Below are positions 49,181 to 60,872 of a stretch of 64,000 nucleotides of DNA, piece after piece; the stretch's first letter is position 1; each line of letters opens with the position of its first letter. Location of the stretch: contig NC_071671.1 in assembly GCF_028554725.1 (NCBI RefSeq), positions 3,816,501-3,880,500 on the forward strand. The letters are read 5' to 3'. Both the position numbers and the translations under genes were made by a program. This DNA is from Zeugodacus cucurbitae. Its lineage: Eukaryota > Arthropoda > Insecta > Diptera > Tephritidae. A model generated the notes under the pieces. The model saw nothing but the letters and a program-made list of their open reading frames with translations. It did not search any database and was not told the DNA's origin.

Positions 49181-50770
49181 CAGTGTTGTTGCACGCAAAA
49201 ATTCAAGTTGACATGTAAAAAGCAACAAAGTGCAGCAGGTGAATGCATGAGGACATCACCTTGCTGATTTTCATGCGCGCCTGGTACCACGCGCTGATTT
49301 ATGCTGAAGGCTGTTCGATTTTAAGATTAGTTTTTGAGGGAGAAGTGTAGAGGGGGGGGGGGGGGGGGTGGCGAATATTTCTTGCGAGAAATATAGGAAT
49401 TTCCATATGCAGAAGCACTCGCTGCTACCAGGCGAACAGCAAAATCAGACGACAGAATCAGAAATTGTGCGGCAATATTTTCTTATGCAAAAGTCTACCA
49501 ACAACTTTCCTTCATTCACTGCAGTCAGTGTTTTTTGTGGATCGTTGCTTGTTGTTGATAGCTTAATACATATGTTCATATGTAAATGAGAACATTGCAA
49601 AAACACTCGGCGTCAAATAACGGCATGTACATTCCTTTTGGGGAATGCAGTGGACAATTGGAAACGAATAGTTGTTTTTGTCAAAGATCGAAGAATTGCA
49701 AATATGAATTTTTGTTGTTGCAATTTTCTGCGTGCCAGTATGCACAAACAAAACATGAGAAATACCAGCTGCTTGCGGACACCTATTGCTTAATATGTTC
49801 GCCTGGTGGGCAGACGGCTGTGCGTAAAAGAGGTTTTCTTCTGCACAAAGTACAATGTAGGGTGACTCAAAAATTTATTTAATAATAAAGTTTATTTAAT
49901 AATAAATAAAAGGTTCAACATGTTTTTAAAGAATATTTGACATTAATGGCTGATGTTTTTTGTAGGAAAAATAGAACCGTTGGGGAAATTTTTTTTTTTA
50001 ATTTTGTTAGTGAGGGAATCTCCTCCAATTACTCATTTAAAAAGCTTAAGTCACTTCCTTTGTTCCTTTTTTATAAACTAAATGAAATATTATTAAAACA
50101 ATGTTAATTTTTTATTTTAATAAAACTAATATTTTATTTTCTATTGTAACAATATTTTATAATAGTAGAAAGACATTGGCTGTTTTAGTGTTCTTAAAGT
50201 TTTGTATCAAAAAAAAAATTAGCAACCACAGCCAATTTTATGTGTAGTAAGCAGTTTAATCCCAATTTTTTTTTTGTGTTTTCATAAATGTAGTTCATTA
50301 TTGGCTGCAATCAACAGATAATCACAAATTTCTTCTCATTTATTTTTTAGCTTTTGGATGCTCAGTAATTGAAATCTTCACATCACATTCGGCTTTGTAA
50401 GTCGATTTCTTGAGCCAAGGATTCTGGAAGTAAAAATGTTGGACAAAAGAAACGTTAGATTTTGCAACAGTATAATTTTTATGGAATATATAAATATGAG
50501 GTGAATAGGGAGTATTAGATATTCTTTTTTCAATCACTGTTTAAAATAATATATTTTTTCTTCAATAATTTTTTTTTTATAAAATTTTAAAAAATATTTA
50601 AAAATATTTATAAAATTTTAAAAAATATTTTTTTTAATGTAAAATTTTTTCAAATTTTTTTTTTTCAAATAAATAGAATGGCTCCAAAAGATCCCATCGA
50701 AAATTTAAAATAATAATCCACTATAATAACAATAAATGAGGTTTATCAAATTACAGATGATTTGTGACTG
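49181..50770 (+). repeat. Right arm of the 47-51 kb inverted repeat
   Basis: Complement of the left arm. It includes a run of 17 G at 49352-49368, the boundary block ATGTAGGGTGACTCAAAAAT near 49855 and an AT-rich outer half with local A/T slippage repeats at 50570-50660. Confidence 0.8.
49352..49368 (+). repeat. Run of 17 guanines
   Basis: Uninterrupted poly-G within the right arm of the inverted repeat, opposite a six-C tract of the left arm; expanded by slippage or affected by sequencing/assembly error. Confidence 0.95.
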
Positions 50771-53700
50771 AAGGGTTAGTATGAAGCTTTCAATATTACA
50801 AGCCTGGGAAATTGAGAAATATATTATAACTTATTTATCTATGCAAAATGCGTGTAGTAAACACAGAATTATTAATAACTTTTGGCGGCGTCACAGTCAC
50901 TTTGTTGTCAAATATCTTTGGATAAATTGGAAAGCTCTAGCTTCTTATTTTAATGAAGTACAAATTGACTGTTATTAGTACAAAAAACTAGTAATTCGAG
51001 TTAGGGTAGGAAATTTGTATGGAATTTGGCTTCTAAACGGTATTGCCAATTCAAGTGCTCGAGTTCTTCTCCATAATATTAAAGTTATAGAAATTCGAGT
51101 TATGGAAGTTGCACTGTACTTATATAAAGACTGAACTGGATATCTTACTTAAATGACGTGTAAAATACCGGAAACTGTTTTTTTTGGTTATCAAGAACAT
51201 GTCATGCCAAGAAGGAAATCGACAAGAAGAAAGTAGCAAGCAATACCAATGGTGACTAATTAGTTTCTAATTGCTTGTATGAGTGCGTGATATTATGCAA
51301 ATGCGTTCTAAAAAGGCGCCGCAAAGCGAAATGAAGCAATTTTTTTTACTAAAAAAAAATATATTTTTTTGGATAAAAAATTTAGAAAATTTATAAAAAA
51401 TTCTGAGAAGCCGTAATTACTTTGAAAGCAGCTTTCACTACTCACACGCAAATTTAGCAGCGACATTGAAGTGATGGCAGGTCAAATGTGAAGCGAAATT
51501 TTGGTTGAGTGTGTGAAACGGAAATGAAATGCCAGAAATCAATTTTGCTTTTTGACTTTTTTTTTGCTAGTTTCACGAGTTTAAGCTCTCGTTGCATGCG
51601 TTTAGTACAACAACAACCAAATAAATTTTTTTGTCTATTTTCATGCCTGCATATATTAGCTATTATTATTGTAAATAGTAAATTTTGTAAACTGCGTAGC
51701 TAAATATTGACATGACTCTTTTTAACTGTAAAACACACATACAAATAAGCTTTCTTATAGATAAATATGTATGTATGTATTTGTGTGTAAATGTGTATTT
51801 CTCTGAGTCTGCGTGTGCGCTTAGCCACAACATTTGCTTAACTGCCAATCACTCACTCGGGTCGTAGCTGTGAAATGTGACAGAAATTATTTAATAAGCG
51901 ACTTCAAAAGCGGAAAAAATTTATTTACCAAAACAAAAACCACAAAAAGGCAACAACAACAACCAAATAAAAAAAACGGTCAGCAATAGAAATGCGTAGT
52001 TAAAAAACAAAAAACGCTGAAAAGCCAATAATAGTTATGACAGCGCATTGTTGAAGTCTCACACACACACAGAGACATACATAGATACATACATACAGAC
52101 ATACAAATAGACTTACACACACATATGTATGTAGAGTGTTTAACAGCTAAAACGCAGCCAACTATAGAGTTGTTAACCGCAAAAGCTAAGCCAAAACACG
52201 CAGCGAAAAAAATGCTGAAAAATATCAAATAAAAAATAAAATAAATAACAACAACAACAAATCATCAAACATGCAACATGCAAGCCAAAATTGCGGTTGA
52301 GTGAAATTTTTGTACCAACACCCGCTTGTTGTTGTTGCCTGCCACATGCTAGTTATACACACACATATTTGTATGTATTTGTGTTGTCTATTTCTTAAAA
52401 ATTTCATTTTTTTCAGCCAGCAGCACTTAAGCGGAAAAGCCATAAAATTACGTGCCAACCAGACAATGCGACGCAAAATCCAATGCCAGGTCGATAACAA
52501 TGCGAGTGCGAAGGCAATTCAATATTCATATGCGGCACACAGACGCACTCACACACACACCCATACTTATAACAACAAACAATTTACGATTTCTTGTTGT
52601 TGTTGTTGCTGCGTTTTAGGTTGAAAGCAAAGTTAAAATAATGATTTTATTGGTGTTGAACGCTTAAGTAAGCAATTGGAAAAAATTGAATATTGTTAGC
52701 AACTCGGAGGAAGAGGAAGAAGCAGCAGAAGAAAAGAAAAAAATAAGAAAAAATAAATAAAATAATTTAAAGTTAAAACGCACAAAAAAGTCACAGGAAA
52801 ACCACAACTTTGTTGTTTTGGAGCGCTAAAGTTTTCTTCGACAATTTCCGGTCGCTGGTAATTACTTCGAGTTGATATTTTAATATAGACACATGCATGT
52901 TATGGCTTTAAGTAGTTATACAAATATATATGTATATGTATGTATGTATATGTGTGTGTGTTGTTGTTGTTGTTGTCATGCAGCATGCAATTAGTAAAGG
53001 AAGTTCACACATGCGGGACACACGCACTCGAACCACCCATTAAATTCGCTCCCACACACAGACAAAGACACATATGCATGCACTTAGAGACACACTTAAA
53101 GTCATACACACACAGAGATAAAATAATTAAATATATGTATAAACACACACACAAACGTAGGCTTAATCATATGCACACACATTTGGCCTAACAGTCCAAA
53201 CCTACTCAATTAGTAGTCGCTCAAGCGCCCCCTCAATTTTGTTTAAATTTCTATGCGTTTGCCACTTTTTTTTTTTGTTTTTGCTGTTGTACACTTCACT
53301 GGTGGCTCTTCAACGCGTAGATCTACGAGTGTTAGATTTTCTTCTTCGCTTTTTTCTTTAACTGTGGCTTTTGAAATGCTTCTTCCACTTCCACTTTGCA
53401 TTCAATTAATTGAATTGACGCGCTTGTTAAAAGCAACAACAACAACAAATGTATAATTTACAGTTTTAAAATGGAAATGATAAAATCTTGCACAAATTTC
53501 GAAATACATATTTCTAAAACCAATAAATGCTGGTCGAACACTTCCGTCGTGTGAGGAAACGGAGTTTAAGGTAGAGAGACCCCCATGCAATCGATGGCAG
53601 CAACAAGTGTTTTTGGTTGATTTGTTTTTGTAGTCCAAGAAGGAAATTGTGTACTATTGATTAAATGGTGGACTGTGTGTGTGGCGCTAATTGAAGAACT

Positions 53701-54243
53701 GCATATATTTATGCACTCCGAAGAAAGTCTTAGTCACATATGACACCTTGTTTATTTGGGCATGTCCATATATTGACTGCCATTGTCTGTAAATGGTGTT
53801 TAAAAAATGACTAATTAAGGGCAGAACGTATTGTCTTCCAGCAAGCTCAAAACCCTACTGAAAAAGTTTTGGAACTCTTAGCGAAAACCTGAAATCGTTT
53901 GTGAAGACGAGCTGTATATATGGAGACTACAGTTTTATTGTCTTTAACACTTAGTCGAAGCATAGTTTTAAGGTCTTAAGTAATGCAAGGTATAGGTTTC
54001 ATATCGTATAAGACGCTTTAAGTATAACTATTTTGAAAAAAGGAAATAAGAATCGGCGTAGATCGTTAAAAGATCTTTTAGATTAAGACAAAATTTCCGG
54101 AAGCTATGTTTTAATATATGTAAGAATCTATATTAGCTTTTTGATGCCTTTGTACCTCTGATAAAGCGAAATAAAGGGACTCAGCATGTCGGAAGATTGG
54201 TATATTTTAGATTTGTGGTGTAAGGATGCCTTTATCGGGAAGT
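50771..54243. other. Noncoding DNA
   Basis: AT-rich with CATA, CA and CAA/TTG simple tracts (51760-52620, 52920-53190). No gene recognised. Open frames are up to about 107 codons, repeat-driven. Confidence 0.4.
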
Positions 54244-55202
54244 ATTCTCAACACTATAACTATCGTGTGACTTTTTTAACTTGATGCTGGAGAAAATAAT
54301 ACGAGCTGCAGAGCTAAATAGAGAAGGTACAATTTTCTATAAGAGTGTACAGCTGCTGGCGTACGCCGATGAAATCGATATCATTGGAAACAACACCCGC
54401 GCCGTTAGTTCTGCTTTCTCTAGTCTGGATACAGGGAAGCGAAGCGTATGGGTCTGGTGGTGAACGAGGACAAGACGAAATATCTCCTGTCATCAAGCAA
54501 ACAGTCAGCGCATTTCCGTCTTGGCTCCCTCGTCACTGTTGACAGTCATAACTTTGAAGTTGTACATAACTTCGTATTCGTAGACACCAGCATCAACACC
54601 AATAATAATGTCAGCCTCGAAATCTAACGCAGAATCACTCTTGCCAACAGGTGCTACTATGGTCTGAGTCGGCAATTGGAAGGTAAAGTCCTCTCTTGAC
54701 GAACAAAAACCACACTCTACAAGTCCCTCATCATTCCCGTCCTACTTTATCTTGCAGAAGCGTGGACGATGTCAACATCCGATGAGACGGCACTAGGAGT
54801 ATTCGAGAGAAAGGTTTGGCGGAAGATTTATGGTCCCTTAAACATTGGCAACGGCGAATACAGTAGAAGATGGAATGATGAGAATAATGATGTGTTCTTC
54901 GACGACATAGTCATAGTCCAGCGAATAAAAAGAAAGCGGCTGCGCTGGCTAGGTCATGTTGTTCGAATGTACGAAAACACTCCAGCTCTGAAAGTTTTTG
55001 ATGCAGTACCCGCTGGTGGAAGCCGAGGAAGAGGACGACCTCTACTCCGATTTAAGGATCAAGTGGAAAGTGACCTGGCTTCACTTGGTATAACCAATTG
55101 GCGCCAAACTGCTAAAGCGAGGAATAATTGGCGCCCTGTGGACTCGGCTATAACCGCGTAAGCGTTATCTACACCAGTCAAGAAGAAAAAGATTCTCAGC
55201 AC
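54244..55202 (+). mobile_element. 5'-truncated RTE-clade LINE, copy 3
   Basis: Flanked by ATTCTCAACAC (54244-54254) and ATTCTCAGCAC (55192-55202), a target-site duplication with one mismatch. The insert begins at the motif B region (CTATCGTGTGACTTTTT, about 54259) and ends with a GAAGAAAAAG tail like that of copy 2. It is more decayed than the other copies. Confidence 0.88.
54265..55161 (+). pseudogene. RTE reverse transcriptase fragment (copy 3)
   Basis: Reads [38 protein letters not shown]: the catalytic box is YADE instead of YADD, so the second Asp is changed. A frameshift follows in the SLD-K-KR segment near 54430. An in-frame TAA sits in the block after SLEI (CGAAATCTAACGC, near 54625) and a TGA in the LSRR block. 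The C-terminal part reopens at 54769 as [21 protein letters not shown] to [31 protein letters not shown] and stops at 55161. Non-functional. Confidence 0.9.
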
Positions 55203-57261
55203 CATATTGGAATGGGGTGGGAAACAATCCACTAATTCTACTGTTGTAAAATTAAGCCTACACGGTGCCTTCTATGGGACCCAAAGGGATGGAAAAGGAG
55301 TACAATCCCTAGTAGGATTGACCACTTCTTTAAACTAGCGATTGATTAGCTTCATACAGAACTCTAACTAGATGATACTAGGTTTAGAGGTTATCAAACC
55401 GAGATTCTGAGATATAAAACCCGTAATAGGGTTTTTATATATGGAAAGTACCACTGTCCATTATCCGCCTTATCAAGAGAGCTAATAATTAGAATATTTT
55501 TGTTTAGTGCCGAGAAAGCACTGGAGTAAGCCTCTTTCGTACTTCCCACTCTTATTTAAGTCTCTAAAGTCATTGTTGTAGTAATCTTCTCACTCTGGTA
55601 GCTGATCATCAAGAAATGGATTACTCTAGGCGTAGCTAAATCTCTTGAATTTGTATTTTTTATTCGCCAGTTTTCTTGAAAAAGATTTTCAATTCCAATA
55701 TTTTAATCAACCATTTATTCTCTAAATTATTCTCAATGAAATACAATAAATATATCTGAAATATGGACAAGCACTTTCTTGACAACTTCAACAAGTACGA
55801 TTAAGGCTTCAATTATTGTCCATTAAAGTGATTGATTTATTGACAACAAACACCAAGTATTTACATAGATAAATACATATATATGTGTACACAGACAAAT
55901 AGAACTAACTAACGGTCATACGATTTTGCTATCTCACTTATGAGGTTACACACTCACGGCACACCCGTTGCGATTCCGCACTGACACAGGAAATCACACT
56001 TCCATTACCATTTACTTATATGTATTTACTTATTGTTATAATTGTTGTTGTTGCACATAACAACAAATTTTCATTAGATAAGCCCACACAATTCCTCCAA
56101 AGTGCTGGCATTTTTTCTATCACCGATTTCGAGCAGACTGCTGGACGACGTCTGTTTTGATTACTGTGCGTCAACGCTCAGCTAGGCAAGTGGGTTGCTT
56201 ACTCATAAACCCCACTCCGTGCGCTCAACGACTCTACTACGAGTACTAGCTTGGTAAACACTCGATAATCCAACTCTTTGCGTACACTCGCCACGATTTC
56301 CATGTTTGCTTATTAATTTTTTGTAAACGATATGAAATCGTTTTAATCGTTTCCCATGAAAATCATAAACCAACTATTTACTCGTATTTGTGGATGAGTT
56401 GCTCGTGTTTATTGATATTTTATTGCCTTGCAAGTATGCCTTGATATTTTCCACGAAAAATTGTTACTAATGCACCTTTGCTTTCACCATAATTAGTTAA
56501 AATATCCGTTTGTAATAAAAGTTCGAGAGTTTATTAGCCAATTGTGACAGCTGTCAGACGGCGCGGTGCGTGCTTTATGCCTCTAGCTGGGTGTCTAGAT
56601 GTGTTCTACTTAGTCGAGGCGCAAGCTCCACTCCTACTATTTTGTGGGCGCATGTGTATCACTTGGTGTAATTGCTTATTAATAATTTTTGTGTTTATTT
56701 AATTTATTTTCCCAAATCATTTGTCGGGATGTCACGTACGTTTTTAATAAACTGTTAGGGTTCATAGATTTATATGCTGTTTATTGTTCTATTTTATTAC
56801 ACTGATTTCGATTCACATTGAATTTTTATATCTCATTATCTGCGACATAAAATTATTAAAATTATATTATCTGATTTGCATAAGCGTTTAAAGTAATTTT
56901 TATTACCCATGGCACATGTGTATTTACACAAATTTATTTTAATACACAATTTAGAAATATTTACGAAAATCAATAAAAATATTTTTTATTATTCCAAAGA
57001 AATAATTCATTGAATAATCATCGGTTTTAAGGTTTTTATATACCCCAAAGTAAAGGTAAAGGTGGAATATATTAGACGACTTTGATTCCTCACTGTATTT
57101 AGGCACAGCTTTGCTTTCTTGTCAAAAATTTTACACACGTAAGCATTAGCAAAACTATCAAATTGAATACAAGCGAGTAAAGGTGCTTTCAATTTTATCT
57201 ACTCTTTTGTTTTCTATTTATTCCAGTTGCTTATTCGATTCAATACTCTCCAATAAATTCC
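55203..57261. other. Noncoding DNA
   Basis: AT-rich, no gene recognised. A pyrimidine-rich tract ending in TTCCAG at 57200-57226 resembles a 3' splice site and lies just upstream of the RTE ORF. Confidence 0.4.
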
Positions 57262-59865
57262 GAACCTAAGACACACAAGGACGATGCGACCAAAGATGCT
57301 TTCTATGAGCGCCTAGAACGCATCTATGAGCGCTGCCCCCGCCACGATGTCAAAATCGTGCTTGGCGATTTTAACGCCAGGGTGGGTAAAGAAGGTGTCT
57401 TTGGCACAACAGTCGGAAAATTCAGCCTCCATGACGAAACATCGCCAAACGGCCTGAGGCTGATCGACTTCGCTGGGGCCCGAAATATGGTTGTCTGTAG
57501 TACCAGATTCCAGCATAAAAAAATTCATCAAGCAACGTGGCTGTCCCCTGATCGAAACACGCGCAATCAAATCGATCACGTTGTGATAGACGGAAGACAT
57601 GTCTCCAGTGTTTTAGACGTGCGTACGCTCCGAGGACCAAACATTGACTCGGACCATTATCTAGTAGCAGCAAAGATACGCACTCGCCTCTGTGCAGCAA
57701 AGAACGCCCGTCAACAAACACAAGGAAGGTTCGACGTCGAAAAGCTGCAATCACAACCGACAGCCGAACGATTTTCTACTCGACTTGCACTCCTGCTCTC
57801 GGAGAGCACTCATCAGCATCTCGATATAAGGGAGCTGTGGAACGGCATCTCAAACTCATTGCATACCGCTGCAGCCGAAACAATTGGTCTCCGGCAACGC
57901 CAAAAAACCAGTTGGTACGATGAGAATTGTCGTTCCGCAGTGGAGAGAAAACAGACTGCCTACCTCGCAACGTTGCGATCGACCACAACACGTTCGGGGT
58001 GGGATAGATATCGAGAACTGAAGAGGGAAGCGAGACGCATTTGCAGACGTAAAAAGAAAGAGGCCGAAATGCGTGAGTATGAAAAGCTTGAAAAGCTGGC
58101 CGACATGGGTAATGCTCGAAAATTTTATGAAAAGATGAGGCGATTAACAGAAGGTTTCAAGACCGGAGCATTATCATGTAGGGACCGAGAAGGTAATCTG
58201 GTAACGGATGTCCAGAGCACACTGGGATTATGGAGGGAACACTTCTCCGACCTGCTCAATGGCAGTGAAAGTACAACACCAGGAGATGGCGAACCCGATT
58301 CCCCAATCGATGACGATGGAATAGATGTTCCATTACCCGACCATGAAGAAATTCGAATAGCAATTACCCGCTTGAAGAACAACAAAGCGGCGGGGGCCGA
58401 TGGATTACCGGCCGAGCTATTCAAATACGGCGGCGAAGAACTGATAAGGTGCATGCATCAGCTTCTTTGTAGAATATGGTCGGAAGAAAGCATGCCTGAC
58501 GATTGGAATCTTAGTGTGCTCTGCCCAATCCATAAGAAGGGAGACCCCACAATCTGCGCCAACTACCGTGGTATAAGTCTCCTCAATATCGCATATAAGG
58601 TTTTGTCGAGCGTATTGTGTGAAAGACTAAAGCCCACCGTCAACGAACTGATTGGACCTTATCAGTGTGGCTTTAGACCTGGAAAATCTACAATGGACCA
58701 GATATTCACCATGCGCCAAATCTTGGAAAAGACCCGAGAGAGAAGAATCGATACCCACCATCTTTTTATCGATTTTAAAGCTGCCTTCGATAGCACGAAA
58801 AGGAGCTGCCTTTATGCCGCGATGTCTGAATTTGGTATCCCTGCAAAACTAATACGGCTATGTAAGCTGACGTTGAGCAACACCAAAAGCTCCGTCAGGA
58901 TCGGGAAGGACCTCTCCGAGCCGTTCGATACCAAACGAGGCTTCAGACAGGGTGACTCACTATCGTGCGACTTCTTCAATCTATTGCTGGAAAAAATAAT
59001 ACGAGCTGCAGAACTAAATAGAGAGGGTACAATCTTCTACAAGAGTGTACAGCTCCTGGCGTATGCCGATGATATTGATATCATCGGAAGCAACAACCGC
59101 GCCGTTTGTTCTGCGTTTTCCAGACTAGATAAAGAAGCGAAGCGTATGGGTCTGGTGGTGAATGAGGACAAGACGAAATATCTCCTGTCATCAAACGCGA
59201 AAACGCAGTCAGCGCACTCGCGTCTTGGCTCCCACGTCACTGTTGACAGTCATAACTTTGAAGTTGTAGATAATTTCGTTTATCTGGGAACCAGCATTAA
59301 CAACACCAACAATGTCAGCCTTGAAATCCAACGCAGAATCACTCTTGCCAACAGGTGCTACTTTGGACTGAGTAGGCAATTGAAAAGTAAAGTCCTCTCT
59401 CGACGAACCAAAATCAAACTCTATAAGTCGCTCATTATTCCCGTCCTGATGTATGGCGCTGAAGCGTGGACGATGACAACATCCGATGAGACGACTCTTG
59501 GGGTTTTCGAGAGAAAGGTTTTGCGCAAGATTTATGGTCCTCTAAACATTGGCAACGGCGAATACCGCAGACGATGGAACGATGAGCTGTACGATTTATA
59601 CGACGACATTGACATAGTTCAGCGAATAAAAAGACAGCGGCTACGCTGGCTAGGTCATGTTGTACGGATGGAAGAAAACACTCCAGCTCTGAAAGTATTC
59701 GATGCAGTACCCGCTGGAGGAAGCCGCGGAAGAGGACGACCTCCACTCCGGTGGAAAGACCAAGTGCAAAGTGACCTGGCTTCACTTGGTGTTTCCAGTT
59801 GGCGCCAAAAAGCAAAAAGGAGGAATGAGTGGCGCGCTCTGGTGGATTCGGCTATAATCGCTTAA
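57262..59865 (+). CDS. RTE endonuclease-reverse transcriptase, 5'-truncated
   Basis: About 868 codons without a stop; residues below are counted from codon 57358. Upstream in-frame codons ([23 protein letters not shown]...) belong to the endonuclease, so 57358 is not a start. Endonuclease motifs: LGDFNARVG (2-10), NQIDHV (70-75) and SDHYLV (98-103), all with the catalytic residues expected of an APE-type nuclease. Reverse transcriptase: [13 protein letters not shown] (342-354), FIDFKAAFD with catalytic Asp 472, GFRQGDSLS (motif B) and YADD at 569-572 with both Asp present. A C-terminal [16 protein letters not shown] segment closes the protein. The family nicks DNA and primes reverse transcription of its own RNA at the nick. 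No native start or 5' UTR remains, so autonomous activity is unlikely although the enzyme core is intact. Confidence 0.92.
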   Translation, partial: EPKTHKDDATKDAFYERLERIYERCPRHDVKIVLGDFNARVGKEGVFGTTVGKFSLHDETSPNGLRLIDFAGARNMVVCSTRFQHKKIHQATWLSPDRNTRNQIDHVVIDGRHVSSVLDVRTLRGPNIDSDHYLVAAKIRTRLCAAKNARQQTQGRFDVEKLQSQPTAERFSTRLALLLSESTHQHLDIRELWNGISNSLHTAAAETIGLRQRQKTSWYDENCRSAVERKQTAYLATLRSTTTRSGWDRYRELKREARRICRRKKKEAEMREYEKLEKLADMGNARKFYEKMRRLTEGFKTGALSCRDREGNLVTDVQSTLGLWREHFSDLLNGSESTTPGDGEPDSPIDDDGIDVPLPDHEEIRIAITRLKNNKAAGADGLPAELFKYGGEELIRCMHQLLCRIWSEESMPDDWNLSVLCPIHKKGDPTICANYRGISLLNIAYKVLSSVLCERLKPTVNELIGPYQCGFRPGKSTMDQIFTMRQILEKTRERRIDTHHLFIDFKAAFDSTKRSCLYAAMSEFGIPAKLIRLCKLTLSNTKSSVRIGKDLSEPFDTKRGFRQGDSLSCDFFNLLLEKIIRAAELNREGTIFYKSVQLLAYADDIDIIGSNNRAVCSAFSRLDKEAKRMGLVVNEDKTKYLLSSNAKTQSAHSRLGSHVTVDSHNFEVVDNFVYLGTSINNTNNVSLEIQRRITLANRCYFGLSRQLKSKVLSRRTKIKLYKSLIIPVLMYGAEAWTMTTSDETTLGVFERKVLRKIYGPLNIGNGEYRRRWNDELYDLYDDIDIVQRIKRQRLRWLGHVVRMEENTPALKVFDAVPAGGSRGRGRPPLRWKDQVQSDLASLGVSSWRQKAKRRNEWRALVDSAIIA

Positions 59866-59900
59866 AGCGGTTCCTACGCCAAATATATATATATATATAA
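57262..59900 (+). mobile_element. RTE-clade LINE, copy 1, nearly complete ORF
   Basis: About 2.6 kb of non-LTR retrotransposon encoding endonuclease and reverse transcriptase in one frame, ending 3' with (AT)n (59882-59899) after CCTACGCCAA. Copies 2 and 3 end with AAG-rich tails at the same point. The 5' end is truncated: the recognisable frame begins part-way through the endonuclease (about 57262), preceded by unrelated AT-rich DNA. TAAGACA occurs at both edges (57267 and 59898) and might be a decayed target duplication, but it is short. It is the best-preserved mobile element in the window. Confidence 0.9.
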
Positions 59901-60193
59901 GACAACAACAGTTTGATAAAATAAGAAGTAACTAACTGCTAGCAACAACTAAACACTTAAATAGTTGGACCTAGACAATAGGCCTCGAGAAACTCGATTG
60001 GGTATTGAAGTATAGGTGATATTGGTCGTGTACCAATGAGTCTCAATTTATTCCTACTTCCACTTCACTCTAAGCTTCTTTGCTTGCAAAATTCATTCTT
60101 TACAGACTGAAATATAGCCTCGATATCTATTTGAAGATCAATGGATTTCAGGGAAATGGATGAGACCACCTCATAAGAGGCACCCTTTGTAAT
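59901..60193. other. Noncoding DNA
   Basis: Short stretch between the RTE copy and the TTAA-flanked element; nothing recognised. Confidence 0.4.
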
Positions 60194-60872
60194 TTAATGT
60201 GTTATACCAGTGTAACATATGAAAAATTAGACGATTTTCGTGATTTTTTTTAAAAGAAAGTACCCGATCGATAGTTTTGAAGTTTTTTGCACATGATAAG
60301 ATTTATTTTCAGCTATATTACAATTTTTTTTTGTTTACAAAAATATTGAAAAATAACTGAGTTATATGCTATCTTCGGAGGTGCCAGAAAAAAAAGTTCC
60401 CTAACCGCTGACATGATTCCGTCTGAATGAAACTAAAAAATTCAAAACGGATATTAAAGATAAATATATCCTAAAAATTGACCTGCGATTTTTGAAAAAT
60501 ACCAAAAATTGGAAAAATGGAGTAGATCTGTGAAAAATTTCGTTTTTTTAGGAAAATAATTTTTTACTGCCAAATTGACAATTTTCAACCAATCAAAAAT
60601 GTCATTGTATAGTAATTATATTCAAGAATACACAGTTAAAATTTGAAGTCGATCGGTCAATGTATTGTTGAATTATGATGTCAGCAATTTTGAGCAATGA
60701 CATTTCGAGAAAAGCGCGTTTCAAATTTCGACTCTAGGTGCTTACACCTGCAGTCGATCGCTCTTTGGAACGCTACCATTCAAAAACTATTCAAGATACA
60801 ATATAGCAATACAAATAGCAAAATTAAGAAAAATCGATTTTTTTAAAATGTCACACTGGTATTGCCCCTTAA
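60194..60872. mobile_element. TTAA-flanked non-autonomous element (piggyBac-like MITE candidate)
   Basis: TTAA at 60194-60197 and 60869-60872 brackets 671 bp. The left end reads TTAATGTGTTATACCAGTGT and the complement of the right end TTAAGGGGCAATACCAGTGT. The shared ATACCAGTGTRACAT lies at the same distance from TTAA at both ends. TTAA target duplications are the signature of piggyBac transposition. No transposase ORF is inside; the interior is AT-rich with a GC-richer stretch near 60715-60770. Assignment to piggyBac rests only on the TTAA and is inference. Confidence 0.75.

Larger units (their letters stand above)
47101..50770. mobile_element. Long imperfect inverted repeat, foldback / long-TIR element candidate
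   Basis: Left arm about 47101-48540 and right arm about 49181-50770 are reverse complements over their whole length. Matched blocks: 47179-47183/50695-50699 with flanking ATTTTCGATG...AATAATCCAC; 47331-47358/50449-50476 (28 bp identical); 47431-47450/50377-50396 (20 bp identical); 47841-47850/49855-49864; 48511-48535/about 49186-49210. Coordinate sums stay near 97.70-97.88 kb, so one axis near 48.86-48.94 kb serves all blocks. Differences are substitutions, A/T-run length changes and indels. No transposase-like ORF lies inside. It resembles a foldback or other long-terminal-inverted-repeat non-autonomous element, or an inverted duplication; family not recognised. Confidence 0.8.
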
